From contig FR881233.1 in the NCBI GenBank assembly GCA_000434735.1, forward strand, positions 15,262-44,576: a stretch of 29,315 bases of DNA, read 5' to 3'. Below the pieces are notes generated by a model. The model was not told where the DNA came from. It did no database searches and was given only the letters and a program-made list of their open reading frames with translations. The translations under genes were made by a program, and so were the position numbers. Each line of letters starts with the position of its first letter. The stretch's first letter is position 1. This DNA is from Bacteroides sp. CAG:530 (GTDB lineage: Bacteria > Bacteroidota > Bacteroidia > Bacteroidales > Bacteroidaceae). Positions 1-7,473 of the stretch are shown piece after piece.

Positions 1-889
1 TAGGGGTAAAGTAGGGGTTGATAATCTGTATTTTACGCTCGGCAGAGTTTATGGCTTCTACGTAAGAGTGTCGTATAATTTGAGGCTTTTCCTTAGGCAC
101 GCGTTGTACTATCGCCACCTGTCCTCCGGCATGTTGTGCTGGGGCGTGTAGCGAATCGTCGCTGTATGGAAAGAACTCTTTAGTGGCTATCGATTGCTTG
201 GTCTCTTTCTCCCATGTATGCTGAAAAGCCTTTTGCAGGTAGTTTACGGCAGGCCCTTTTATGCAGAGATGCATATCGCGCCATGTACCTATTTTAGGCA
301 GTCCGTTTATGTAATAATCGGCTATGTTCATACCTCCGGTATAGCCTGTAGTTCCGTCTATTACGGCTATCTTCTGATGGTCTCGGCTTGCCACATGATT
401 CACCCACGGAAAGGTGATAGGGTCGTATACTACTATATTTATACCTTCCGCACGCAATTTCTCCAGATGACGTTTTCTTAGTGGGCGGTTGTTCGACATG
501 TTTCCGAAGGCGTCGAACATAGCTCTCACTTCTATGCCTTCTTTCGCCTTTTGCGCCAACAGTTCGAACAGAGCATTGGCTATCGAGTCGTTTCTGAAGT
601 TGAAATATTCCAGATTGATATTCTTCTTGGCGTTTCTTACCTCTTTGAACAGACTGATAAACTTCTCACGTCCGCTGGTTATCAGCTCCAATCGGTTATT
701 GTTGGTTATGGCTATATTTTGCTGCTGCAGATACCGCGCGAAAACGGAATCGGCAGGCATCCATTGCTCTGTGCTGTCTTGTTGCTCTGCATGCATAATA
801 GTTTCAGCCTTAAGGCCAAAGGGGAAAAGTAAAAGACAGAATGCGAAAAAAATAAATATAATAGGCGAATAGTTCTGTTTAGTCTCCAT
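1..889 (-). CDS. Cardiolipin synthase-like phospholipase D protein (partial, C-terminus off the left edge)
   Basis: The reverse strand is open from the ATG at 889 to the window edge, about 296 codons, so only the N-terminal half or more is visible. The protein starts with a hydrophobic signal or anchor segment (residues about 8-29). A PLD domain follows, containing FISLFKEVRNAKKNINLEYF and a complete first HKD motif, HQKIAVIDG, followed by GYTGGMNIAD. This is the pattern of cardiolipin synthases of the phospholipase D superfamily, which join phosphatidylglycerol units at the cytoplasmic membrane. The second HKD motif expected in the family should lie beyond the edge. The last visible residues, IQIINPYFTP, match the stretch that normally precedes it. 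The N-terminus has one hydrophobic segment rather than the usual two, so a secreted or periplasmic PLD-family enzyme is also possible. It is divergent from the small-protein/GH95 unit. Confidence 0.85.
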   Translation of the reverse strand, partial: METKQNYSPIIFIFFAFCLLLFPFGLKAETIMHAEQQDSTEQWMPADSVFARYLQQQNIAITNNNRLELITSGREKFISLFKEVRNAKKNINLEYFNFRNDSIANALFELLAQKAKEGIEVRAMFDAFGNMSNNRPLRKRHLEKLRAEGINIVVYDPITFPWVNHVASRDHQKIAVIDGTTGYTGGMNIADYYINGLPKIGTWRDMHLCIKGPAVNYLQKAFQHTWEKETKQSIATKEFFPYSDDSLHAPAQHAGGQVAIVQRVPKEKPQIIRHSYVEAINSAERKIQIINPYFTP

Positions 890-942
890 AATTTGTGCGT
901 GTACTTTCTCTGGTTGAGTTTATTACTACTGCAATTATGTTG

Positions 943-970
943 CAAAAGTATTTATTTCCGATGAATGCAA
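943..970 (-). promoter_or_regulatory. Bacteroidota-type promoter of the PLD gene
   Basis: On the minus strand a perfect -7 box TACTTTTG (complement of 943-950) lies about 53 bases upstream of the PLD start. A TTG (complement of 968-970) sits 17 bases further upstream as a partial -33 box. The layout resembles the TTTG / TAnnTTTG promoters of Bacteroidota housekeeping sigma factor, with slightly short spacing. Confidence 0.5.
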
Positions 971-1086
971 CTAATTATTCTATTTTCATTTAGTGATAAT
1001 GCGGCTTTTCGACCGCTTTTTGTATAAACTGTACTATCATAGCTGCCATAAATACATAAAACTGAACATATGTGGCAGTAGATTTG

Positions 1087-1117
1087 TTGCATAAGTAGAC
1101 TGTTTTTCTTAGTTTTG
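1087..1117 (+). promoter_or_regulatory. Bacteroidota-type promoter of the small protein/GH95 unit
   Basis: A -33 TTG (1087-1089; a TTTG also occurs at 1083) and a perfect -7 box TAGTTTTG (1110-1117) are separated by 20 bases, which is the expected spacing. Transcription would start near 1123-1125, giving a leader of about 50 bases before the ATG at 1172. Confidence 0.6.
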
Positions 1118-1171
1118 CCAAAGCAAATGCAATTATTTAAAGTGAAATTATAAAATTATCTAGTCCTTGAT

Positions 1172-1465
1172 ATGACTGTAAAAAACACGTTGACTGCCTT
1201 GTTATTTATCTTGGCTTGTTTCACTGTGCATGCTCGGCATGTTAATGATTTTGTAGGCGATACGGTGGCATTTGTGCATGCTTCGGCCATGGAACGTTTT
1301 GATAAAGCTGTAGTTACAAAGGAAACTCGTCTATCCGATAGGTTACTTCAAGTATCTTTCGATCGTGCTGTTCCACAAACTCTCGAACTTAATCATGATT
1401 GTGTAGAGAATCTTACATGTACCCCCCCTCCCGAAATACATGTAATAGATAAAGAAAATAAGTAA
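1172..1465 (+). CDS. Small secreted protein of unknown function upstream of GH95 fucosidase
   Basis: This is a 97-residue ORF beginning with a good signal peptide (MTVKNTLTALLFILACFTVHA, cleavage probably after residue 21). The mature part would be about 76 residues with two cysteines, C76 and C82, near a proline-rich end (CTPPPE). I do not recognise the family. A Bacteroidota promoter sits at the right distance upstream, and the GH95 gene begins 18 bases downstream in the same reading frame, so the two are probably co-transcribed. The role is unknown. It could be a real periplasmic or outer-membrane partner of the fucosidase, or mainly a leader ORF. An RNA hairpin lies within its last codons (1413-1445). 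Confidence 0.6.
   Translation: MTVKNTLTALLFILACFTVHARHVNDFVGDTVAFVHASAMERFDKAVVTKETRLSDRLLQVSFDRAVPQTLELNHDCVENLTCTPPPEIHVIDKENK
1413..1445. repeat. Inverted repeat with C-rich loop at the end of the small ORF
   Basis: TTACATGTA (1413-1421) and TACATGTAA (1437-1445) are perfect 9-bp arms. The 15-base loop opens with seven consecutive C (1422-1428). The structure lies in the coding sequence 39 bases before the GH95 start. It has no T-run, so it is not a classical terminator. Confidence 0.5.
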
Positions 1466-1483
1466 AACTAAAACTATAAGAAA

Positions 1484-3988
1484 ATGAAAAAGATTGCTGC
1501 AATTGCCGCATTGGCGGCTTTCGGTTGTATGCCTATTTACGGTCAGCAACAGCAAAATCTGTCCTTCTGGTTCGATACTCCGGTTTCGCTTCAAGGGCGA
1601 GCCATTTGGTATGGCGGTAAGCCAGATCAGTGGAAAGGAGAAAACAAGCCCGAATCGGCTGGAGATACCGCCCGAAACCCCGACCAAGATTGGGAAACAC
1701 AATCCATCCCTGTAGGAAACGGTAGCTTGGGCGCCAATATCTTGGGTTCGGTAGAAGCTGAACGCATCACGTTTAATGAAAAGACATTATGGCGAGGCGG
1801 TCCTAACACAGCGAAAGGTGCAGCGTATTATTGGAATGTAAATAAGCAGTCGGCTCCGGTGATGGATCAGATTCGTCAGGCATTTGCCGACGGAGATTGG
1901 AATAAAGCGGCTTTGCTCACTCGTAAGAATTTTAATAGCGAGGTGCCGTACGAATCGTATGCTGAAAAGCCATTCCGCTTTGGTAACTTCACCACCATGG
2001 GCGAGTTCTATATCGAGACGGGACTTAGCGCAGTGGAAATGAGCGATTATCGTCGCGGACTTTCGCTCGACTCTGCATTGGCGGTAGTTCAGTTTAAGAA
2101 AGACGATGTGGCTTATCGACGCGAGTATTTCATCTCTTATCCAGCTAATGTGATGGCTATCCGTTTCAAAGCCGATCATCCGGGAAAGCAGAACCTTACA
2201 TTCAGCTATGAACCTAATCCCGTGTCTACCGGAAAGATGGAAGCCGACGGAATCGATGGCTTGGCATACATCGCCCGTCTGGATAATAACGGCATGGAGT
2301 ACGCCGTGCGAATAAAGGCTATTAATAAAGGCGGAACACTATCGAACGAAAAAGGCAAAATCCGTGTAAGTAACGCCGACGAGGTGGTGTTCTTGATTAC
2401 AGCCGATACCGACTATAAGATGAACTTCAATCCCGATTTCAACGACCCTAAAGCATACATTGGTGTAGACCCTAAGGCTACTACACGTGAATGGATGCAG
2501 CGTGCCGATGAAGCGGGTTATGATAAATTATTGGCAGAGCATTACAGCGACTACTCGGCTTTGTTCGGTAGAGTTAAGCTCAACCTTAACAATGCGTCGG
2601 GCAGTGCTAATGATATGCCTATAAACAAGCGTTTGGTTAACTATCGTAAAGGGAAACAAGATTTTTATTTGGAGCAGCTTTACTATCAGTTCGGACGCTA
2701 TCTGCTTATCTCAAGTTCACGTCCCGGAAATATGCCAGCCAATCTGCAAGGTGTATGGCACAATAATGTAGACGGTCCGTGGCGAGTAGATTATCATAAC
2801 AACATCAATCTGCAGATGAATTATTGGCCGGCTTGCTCTACTAATCTTGAAGAATGCGTAACTCCGTTGGTGGACTTTATCAAAGGTCTTGTAAAGCCGG
2901 GAGCGGTTACAGCTAAATCATATTTTGGCACACGCGGTTGGACTACATCGGTATCAGGCAATATATTCGGCTTTACCACTCCGCTTGCCAGCGAAGACAT
3001 GTCGTGGAACTTCAGTCCCGTAGCAGGTCCGTGGCTCGCTACACACGTTTGGGATTATTACGACTACACCCGCGATAAAGCGTTCCTTAAAAATACCGGC
3101 TACGATTTGATAAAGGGTAGCGCACAGTTTGCAGTAGATTACCTGTGGCATAAAGACAACGGAGTCTATACCGCAGCACCTTCTACTTCGCCCGAGCATG
3201 GGCCGATAGACGAAGGAGCTACTTTTGCTCACGCTGTTATCCGCGAAATCTTGCTCGATGCTATTGAAGCAAGTAAAGTGCTTGGAGTAGACGCTAAGGA
3301 GCGTAAGCAGTGGGAAGACGCATTGGCGCACTTGGCTCCTTATAAGATAGGACGATATGGACAACTGATGGAATGGTCGAAAGATATCGACAATCCAGAA
3401 GACAAACACCGCCACGTAAATCATTTGTTCGGCTTGCATCCGGGTCATACCGTATCGCCGGTTACCACCCCAGAATTGGCTGAAGCCTCTAAGGTGGTGC
3501 TTCAGCATCGTGGCGACGGAGCTACCGGATGGAGTATGGGATGGAAACTAAATCAGTGGGCACGTCTGCACGACGGCAATCACGCTTATACATTGCTTGG
3601 CAACTTGCTGAAGAACGGTACTTCCGATAATCTGTGGGATATACATCCGCCTTTCCAGATTGACGGTAACTTCGGCGGAACAGCAGGTATGACCGAGATG
3701 CTGATGCAGTGTCACATGGGATTCATACATTTGCTTCCGGCTCTGCCCGACGCATGGCACACAGGAACCATAACAGGACTCCGTGCTAAAGGAAACTTCG
3801 GGGTAGATCTTTATTGGAACGAAGGTAAACTTACCGAGGCTATCATCCATTCAGGCTCTGGCGCTCCGTGCGAAGTAAGATATGGAGATTTGGTATGGAA
3901 GTTCAAGACCGTAAAAGGTAAGAGCTATAAAATACAGGTAGGTCAGAAAGGCGATGCAGCTGTAGCTTTACGCCCTGTAGTATTGTAA
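1484..3988 (+). CDS. GH95 alpha-L-fucosidase, secreted
   Basis: The 834-residue protein starts with a signal peptide (MKKIAAIAALAAFGCMPIYGQ). It has the layout of glycoside hydrolase family 95: an N-terminal beta domain with QSIPVGNGSLGANILGSV and FNEKTLWRGGP, an (alpha/alpha)6 barrel, and a C-terminal beta domain. Family catalytic signatures are all present: N440 and N442 in HNNINLQMNYWP, the acid glutamate E571 in STSPEHGP, and D727 in QIDGNFGG. GH95 inverts alpha-1,2-linked L-fucose from glycan ends such as mucin, milk oligosaccharide or xyloglucan. Some members cleave alpha-L-galactose instead. His at 438, two residues before the first catalytic Asn, fits a fucosidase as far as I recall the known structure. 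The enzyme is most likely periplasmic or surface-exposed. It follows the small secreted ORF and is closed by a strong terminator, so it is outside the SusC/D locus. Confidence 0.93.
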   Translation: MKKIAAIAALAAFGCMPIYGQQQQNLSFWFDTPVSLQGRAIWYGGKPDQWKGENKPESAGDTARNPDQDWETQSIPVGNGSLGANILGSVEAERITFNEKTLWRGGPNTAKGAAYYWNVNKQSAPVMDQIRQAFADGDWNKAALLTRKNFNSEVPYESYAEKPFRFGNFTTMGEFYIETGLSAVEMSDYRRGLSLDSALAVVQFKKDDVAYRREYFISYPANVMAIRFKADHPGKQNLTFSYEPNPVSTGKMEADGIDGLAYIARLDNNGMEYAVRIKAINKGGTLSNEKGKIRVSNADEVVFLITADTDYKMNFNPDFNDPKAYIGVDPKATTREWMQRADEAGYDKLLAEHYSDYSALFGRVKLNLNNASGSANDMPINKRLVNYRKGKQDFYLEQLYYQFGRYLLISSSRPGNMPANLQGVWHNNVDGPWRVDYHNNINLQMNYWPACSTNLEECVTPLVDFIKGLVKPGAVTAKSYFGTRGWTTSVSGNIFGFTTPLASEDMSWNFSPVAGPWLATHVWDYYDYTRDKAFLKNTGYDLIKGSAQFAVDYLWHKDNGVYTAAPSTSPEHGPIDEGATFAHAVIREILLDAIEASKVLGVDAKERKQWEDALAHLAPYKIGRYGQLMEWSKDIDNPEDKHRHVNHLFGLHPGHTVSPVTTPELAEASKVVLQHRGDGATGWSMGWKLNQWARLHDGNHAYTLLGNLLKNGTSDNLWDIHPPFQIDGNFGGTAGMTEMLMQCHMGFIHLLPALPDAWHTGTITGLRAKGNFGVDLYWNEGKLTEAIIHSGSGAPCEVRYGDLVWKFKTVKGKSYKIQVGQKGDAAVALRPVVL

Positions 3989-4011
3989 TCAATAGGTAAT
4001 AACAATAATAA

Positions 4012-4061
4012 GGTACGCTTTTTGGGGTGTCGGTCGACACTGAGAAAGCGTACCTTTTTTT
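4012..4061 (+). terminator. Rho-independent terminator after GH95
   Basis: The perfect 10-bp arms GGTACGCTTT (4012-4021) and AAAGCGTACC (4045-4054) are followed by seven T. A second nested hairpin, GTGTCG/CGACAC, closes the loop (4027-4040). Confidence 0.9.
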
Positions 4062-4230
4062 ATGATGTTCGAACAACTTCTCATGATGCCTATGACACTG
4101 AGAGATTGCCCCAACTCAGTTTTGCACCTTTCATATTACTCCTAACCTTTTTATGTCGGCAGTTGCCATATTAGTAAGTCCATTGTAAGTAACTTAATAT
4201 ACCTAAATATATAAGGAGTACACAAACAAA

Positions 4231-4259
4231 AAAGGTCATATCGTAATGATATGACCTTT
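4231..4259 (-). terminator. Terminator of the tRNA-fMet pair
   Basis: The perfect 12-bp arms AAAGGTCATATC (4231-4242) and GATATGACCTTT (4248-4259) flank a 5-base loop. On the minus strand the T-run (complement of A-rich 4224-4233) follows the hairpin, just downstream of the second transcribed tRNA. Confidence 0.88.
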
Positions 4260-4266
4260 GGTTTAG

Positions 4267-4339
<73 letters not shown>

Positions 4340-4383
4340 ATGTTATTTCTTTTGTTGGATGCCATACATCGTGATGGCTTTAG

Positions 4384-4456
<73 letters not shown>

Positions 4457-4479
4457 ATGTTATTTCCTTAATTCGAGTG

Positions 4480-4511
4480 CAAAGGTATGGACTTTATTTT
4501 AAACTACCAAA
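4480..4511 (-). promoter_or_regulatory. Promoter of the tRNA-fMet pair
   Basis: On the minus strand TTTG (complement of 4508-4511) and a perfect -7 box TACCTTTG (complement of 4480-4487) are spaced by 20 bases, a textbook Bacteroidota promoter. It ends 23 bases before the first tRNA. Confidence 0.75.
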
Positions 4512-4577
4512 TAATTTTGCAAAATAATTGCAATAAATCTATTTAAGCTACTTCAATATTGAAAAATAGCTGCATTC

Positions 4578-4609
4578 TTGGGTGGAATAAAAGAAAAAGA
4601 CTAATTTTG
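4578..4609 (+). promoter_or_regulatory. Promoter of the tetR-fabG-rluA operon
   Basis: A TTG (4578-4580) and a perfect -7 box TAATTTTG (4602-4609) are separated by 21 bases. The ATG of the TetR gene lies 37 bases after the -7 box. I saw no clear palindromic operator over it. Confidence 0.6.
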
Positions 4610-4646
4610 CTCACAAATATATATAATGTGCAATTAACCCCGAAAA

Positions 4647-5240
4647 ATGACCGTACAGAAGACAAGAGCAAAGTTAGTGGATGTGGCACGCCAGTTGTTT
4701 GCAAAAAAAGGAGTAGAAGAGACAACGATGAACGATATAGCAGTAGCTTCAAAGAAAGGACGTCGCACTCTCTATACCTATTTTAAAAGCAAAGAGCAGA
4801 TTTACATGGCCGTTGTGGAGTCTGAACTGGAATTTCTTTCAAACAAAATGAACGGTGTGGCGATGAAAAACATATCACCGTCCGAAAAGATTCTGGAGTT
4901 GATTGCCACGCATCTTGACGCCATAAAGATGACTGTTTACAGAAACGGTACACTTAGGGCCAATATCTTCCGCGATATATGGCGAGTGGAGGCTATGCGC
5001 AAGAACTTTGACCAAAACGAAATCAAGCTTTTCCGCACCGTACTGAAGGAAGGAAAAGAAGATGGTGTGTTTGGCATAGACGACATCGACATTACCGCCG
5101 ATATTCTGCATTATTGCATTAAGGGAATAGAGGTTCCTTATATCAGAGGGCAGATAGGCGAAGAGCTTGACGACGCTACCGGATGGCGCTATGTGGCGAA
5201 CATAGTGTACGGCGCATTGGGATGTAGAAACAATGAATAA
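4647..5240 (+). CDS. TetR/AcrR family transcriptional regulator
   Basis: This 197-residue protein has the N-terminal helix-turn-helix typical of TetR regulators: ARQLFAKKGVEETTMNDIAVASKKGRRTLY-type sequence at residues about 14-46, followed by the conserved YFKSKEQIY. The C-terminal half (about 60-197) is the all-helical ligand-binding and dimer domain, which is not informative about the ligand. Length fits the family (about 190-220). It is the first gene of an operon with fabG (24-base gap) and an RluA-type synthase (9-base gap). A local or autogenous repressor role, possibly sensing acyl chains or another lipid signal, is inferred from this position only. Confidence 0.92.
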   Translation: MTVQKTRAKLVDVARQLFAKKGVEETTMNDIAVASKKGRRTLYTYFKSKEQIYMAVVESELEFLSNKMNGVAMKNISPSEKILELIATHLDAIKMTVYRNGTLRANIFRDIWRVEAMRKNFDQNEIKLFRTVLKEGKEDGVFGIDDIDITADILHYCIKGIEVPYIRGQIGEELDDATGWRYVANIVYGALGCRNNE

Positions 5241-5264
5241 TTTAATCTTTTAAATATCAATAAA

Positions 5265-6011
5265 ATGGGATTATTAACTGGAAAAACAGCTATCATTACT
5301 GGTGCCGCTCGTGGTATCGGTAAGGCTATCGCGTTGAAATTTGCTGCAGAAGGAGCAAACATCGCATTTACAGACTTGGTTATTGACGAAAACGGAAAGC
5401 AGACTGAAGCAGAAATCGCTGCTTTTGGTGTAAAAACTAAAGGTTATGCTTCTAACGCAGCTAACTTTGAAGATACTGCAAAGGTGGTAGAAGAAATTCA
5501 CAAGGATTTCGGTTCTATAGATATTTTGGTAAACAACGCCGGAATTACTAAAGACGGCTTGATGATGCGTATGGGAGAAGGACAGTGGGATGCTGTTATC
5601 GCTGTAAACTTGAAATCGGCTTTCAACTTTATCCACGCTTGTACTCCTATCATGATGCGTCAGCGTAGCGGTAACATCATCAACATGGCATCTGTAGTAG
5701 GTGTTCACGGTAACGCTGGTCAGTGCAACTATTCTGCTTCTAAGGCTGGTTTGATTGGTTTGGCTAAATCTATCGCTCAGGAATTGGGCTCTCGTGGCAT
5801 CCGTGCTAACGCTATTGCTCCGGGATTCATCATCACTGACATGACCGCTAAATTATCTGATGAAGTGAAAGAAGAATGGAGCAAGAAGATTCCTTTGCGC
5901 CGTGGCGGTACTCCGGAAGATGTGGCTAACATTGCATTGTTCTTGGCTTCTGACTTGTCATCGTATGTATCGGGTCAGGTTATCCAGGTAGATGGTGGTA
6001 TGAACATGTAA
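5265..6011 (+). CDS. fabG: 3-oxoacyl-[acyl-carrier-protein] reductase FabG
   Basis: This 248-residue short-chain dehydrogenase has the classical Rossmann motif TGAARGIG (residues 12-19), NNAG (90-93), and the catalytic tetrad N115, S143, Y156 and K160 in YSASK. The ending is VSGQVIQVDGGMNM, typical of FabG. It reduces 3-oxoacyl-ACP to 3-hydroxyacyl-ACP with NADPH in type II fatty-acid synthesis in the cytoplasm. Length and motifs match FabG closely, although other SDR reductases share them. The codon choice is strongly biased (GGT, GCT, CGT, AAC) compared with both neighbours, as seen in highly expressed genes. It lies between tetR and the pseudouridine synthase in one operon. Confidence 0.93.
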   Translation: MGLLTGKTAIITGAARGIGKAIALKFAAEGANIAFTDLVIDENGKQTEAEIAAFGVKTKGYASNAANFEDTAKVVEEIHKDFGSIDILVNNAGITKDGLMMRMGEGQWDAVIAVNLKSAFNFIHACTPIMMRQRSGNIINMASVVGVHGNAGQCNYSASKAGLIGLAKSIAQELGSRGIRANAIAPGFIITDMTAKLSDEVKEEWSKKIPLRRGGTPEDVANIALFLASDLSSYVSGQVIQVDGGMNM

Positions 6012-6020
6012 TAGTGTCTT

Positions 6021-6695
6021 ATGACCGTAGTATACGAAGACAATCATCTGATTATAGTCAATAAAACGGCTTCTGAGATAGTGCAGGGCGACAAGACGGG
6101 GGATACTCCTCTGTCGGAAACCGTGAAGCAGTATATCAAGGAGAAATATGCCAAGCCGGGAAACGTGTTCTTGGGCGTGGTGCATCGTCTGGATCGTCCG
6201 GTAAGTGGATTGGTGGTTTTCGCCAAGACCAGTAAGGCACTTGCGCGTCTGAACGAGATGTTCAGAAACAGCGAGGTTAAGAAGACTTATTGGGCTATAG
6301 TGAAGCAGCGTCCGCCGCAGGATGAAGGCGAATTGGTGAATTACTTGGTGCGTAATGAGAAGCAGAATAAATCGTATGCGTACGATAAGGAGGTGAAGAA
6401 CTCTAAGAAGGCTGTGCTTCATTATCGTCTCATAGGGCATTCACAGAATTACTTTTTGCTTGAAGTGGATTTGAAGACCGGACGTCATCATCAGATTCGT
6501 TGCCAGTTGGCAAAGATGGGATGTCCTATTAAGGGTGACTTGAAATACGGGTTCGCCCGTTCTAACCCCGACGGTAGCATTTGCCTGCATGCTCATAGGG
6601 TGAAGTTTGTTCATCCTGTATCGAAAGAGCTTATTGACGTAACTGCTCCATTGCCTCCAGGCAATTTGTGGAATGGATTCGAAATGATTGAATAA
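6021..6695 (+). CDS. RluA-family pseudouridine synthase (no S4 domain)
   Basis: The 224-residue protein begins with VVYEDNHLIIVNKTASEIVQ, the usual opening of RluA enzymes. It carries the catalytic motif HRLDRPVSG with the nucleophilic aspartate D58, plus the GRHHQIR motif (154-160) and a late HAHRVKFVHP segment. It would convert uridine to pseudouridine in rRNA or tRNA. No N-terminal S4 RNA-binding domain is present, so it belongs with the short RluA/RluC-like or TruC-like forms. The exact target base cannot be read from the sequence. The start is 9 bases after the fabG stop. Confidence 0.9.
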   Translation: MTVVYEDNHLIIVNKTASEIVQGDKTGDTPLSETVKQYIKEKYAKPGNVFLGVVHRLDRPVSGLVVFAKTSKALARLNEMFRNSEVKKTYWAIVKQRPPQDEGELVNYLVRNEKQNKSYAYDKEVKNSKKAVLHYRLIGHSQNYFLLEVDLKTGRHHQIRCQLAKMGCPIKGDLKYGFARSNPDGSICLHAHRVKFVHPVSKELIDVTAPLPPGNLWNGFEMIE

Positions 6696-6715
6696 TCGGA
6701 TAATAAAATACCAAA

Positions 6716-6746
6716 AAAAGAGGTCGCTGTCACAGCGACCTCTTTT
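6716..6746 (+). terminator. Terminator after the tetR-fabG-rluA operon
   Basis: The stem AAAAGAGGTCGCTG (6716-6729) pairs with CAGCGACCTCTTTT (6733-6746) around a 3-base loop. The flanking A-tract and T-tract would let it work on either strand. Confidence 0.9.
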
Positions 6747-7000
6747 CATATTAACACATAGGCATCTTCTTTTTAATCGAGTAATTGTACAAAATGGAAT
6801 ACAATTCAAGATTTTTCATTAGGGTTGAGTTTAGTTTAGTCTTGTCTGTGTTCAGTTCTCTGTCGTCTCTTTTATCAATATCTTATTATATCGCATTAAT
6901 CTGATATATGTAACACAATTGCCGTGCCACAAACCATGTTACTACTTATTTCACTGATTACAAATTGATTAACATATTATAACAGATGTGGATTTTGGGG

Positions 7001-7047
7001 AAATTGGGGAATTAAGTGGGGAAAGTTGTGGAATTATTCCCCAATTT
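7001..7047. repeat. Inverted repeat with GGGGA runs
   Basis: AAATTGGGGAAT (7001-7012) pairs perfectly with ATTCCCCAATTT (7036-7047). Additional GGGG runs lie at 6997-7000 and 7018-7021, the latter inside the loop. No T-run follows directly, so it is not an evident terminator. Confidence 0.5.
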
Positions 7048-7160
7048 TATGTTTTTACGACATCTACAAAAGTTGCGTAAACCATAGTGGTGATTAAGGC
7101 ATTAATAGTATCAATCTATATTGCATTCGCATTATATAGAGTTGCACTAATTCTTTTTTC

Positions 7161-7261
7161 AAGTCGTCTTACTTCGACCGATACGCATGCTTACTTCGAC
7201 CGAAGTAAACGCTCACTTCGAGTCGGTCAACGTGCTTACTTCGGTCGAAGTAAGATGACTT
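7161..7261. repeat. Four-unit array of about 22-bp palindromic repeats inside a long inverted repeat
   Basis: The core ACTTCG occurs at 7171, 7193, 7215 and 7238, a spacing of 22, 22 and 23 bases. Unit 2 is the palindrome TTACTTCGACCGAAGTAA (7191-7208) and unit 4 is CTTACTTCGGTCGAAGTAAG (7235-7254). Units 1 and 3 are partly degenerate. The outer flanks 7161-7181 and 7241-7261 are complementary over 20 of 21 positions. Confidence 0.75.
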
Positions 7262-7343
7262 TGTTAAATTCTTTCATAAGCATCCTAATAGGCACCGATG
7301 ATTGGCAAGAATATTAATCTGTACTTATGTGTACATCAACGAA

Positions 7344-7367
7344 CAAAGTTAATAAAGGTTAACTTTG
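7344..7367 (+). promoter_or_regulatory. Palindrome overlapping a -7 box upstream of the ECF sigma gene
   Basis: The perfect 9-bp arms CAAAGTTAA (7344-7352) and TTAACTTTG (7359-7367) surround a 6-base spacer. The right arm contains the -7 box TAACTTTG (7360-7367) on the plus strand, and the left arm contains the same box on the minus strand. No good -33 box is seen. It lies about 107 bases before the chosen sigma-factor start and is a candidate operator/promoter. Confidence 0.45.
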
Positions 7368-7473
7368 AATACTGCTTGTAGTCTTTTTCTTCCTTTAAAT
7401 ACTATTTAAAATGTAATTATTGAAAAGCAGCTTAAAACTTTATAATTTGATTTTAATTCTAGGTTTGAAAACT

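Larger units (their letters stand above)
6747..7473. other. Non-coding stretch between the rluA operon and the sigma-factor gene
   Basis: No credible gene is present in these about 730 bases. They hold, in order, an A/T-rich segment, a GGGG-rich inverted repeat (6997-7047), an array of four about 22-bp palindromic units (7161-7261), and a palindrome containing a -7 box (7344-7367). Open frames crossing it have no recognisable domain or start signal. Confidence 0.7.

Noticed and set aside
712..945. 77-codon minus-strand frame at the N-terminus of the PLD gene
   Set aside because: It overlaps the PLD gene on the same strand in another frame. The PLD frame has the signal segment and the HKD motif.
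1001..1021. Weak GCGG/CCGC hairpin with a T-run between the divergent promoters
   Set aside because: The stem is only 4 bp and no transcript is expected to end there.
4559..4786. 75-codon plus-strand frame overlapping tetR
   Set aside because: It is a different frame over the TetR promoter and start. The TetR frame has the HTH domain.
7161..7261. CRISPR-like array
   Set aside because: Units are 22 bases with no spacers, each unit is palindromic, only four copies exist and no cas genes are present.
7087..7317. 76-codon plus-strand frame with a GTG start in the intergenic region
   Set aside because: It runs through the 22-bp repeat array, so its protein is made of repeat translations (FDRSK, FGRSK). 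No domain or start signal.
7420..7473. TTG-started extension of the ECF sigma factor
   Set aside because: The extra 18 residues do not match sigma region 1 or 2, and the ATG at 7474 gives the normal family length.
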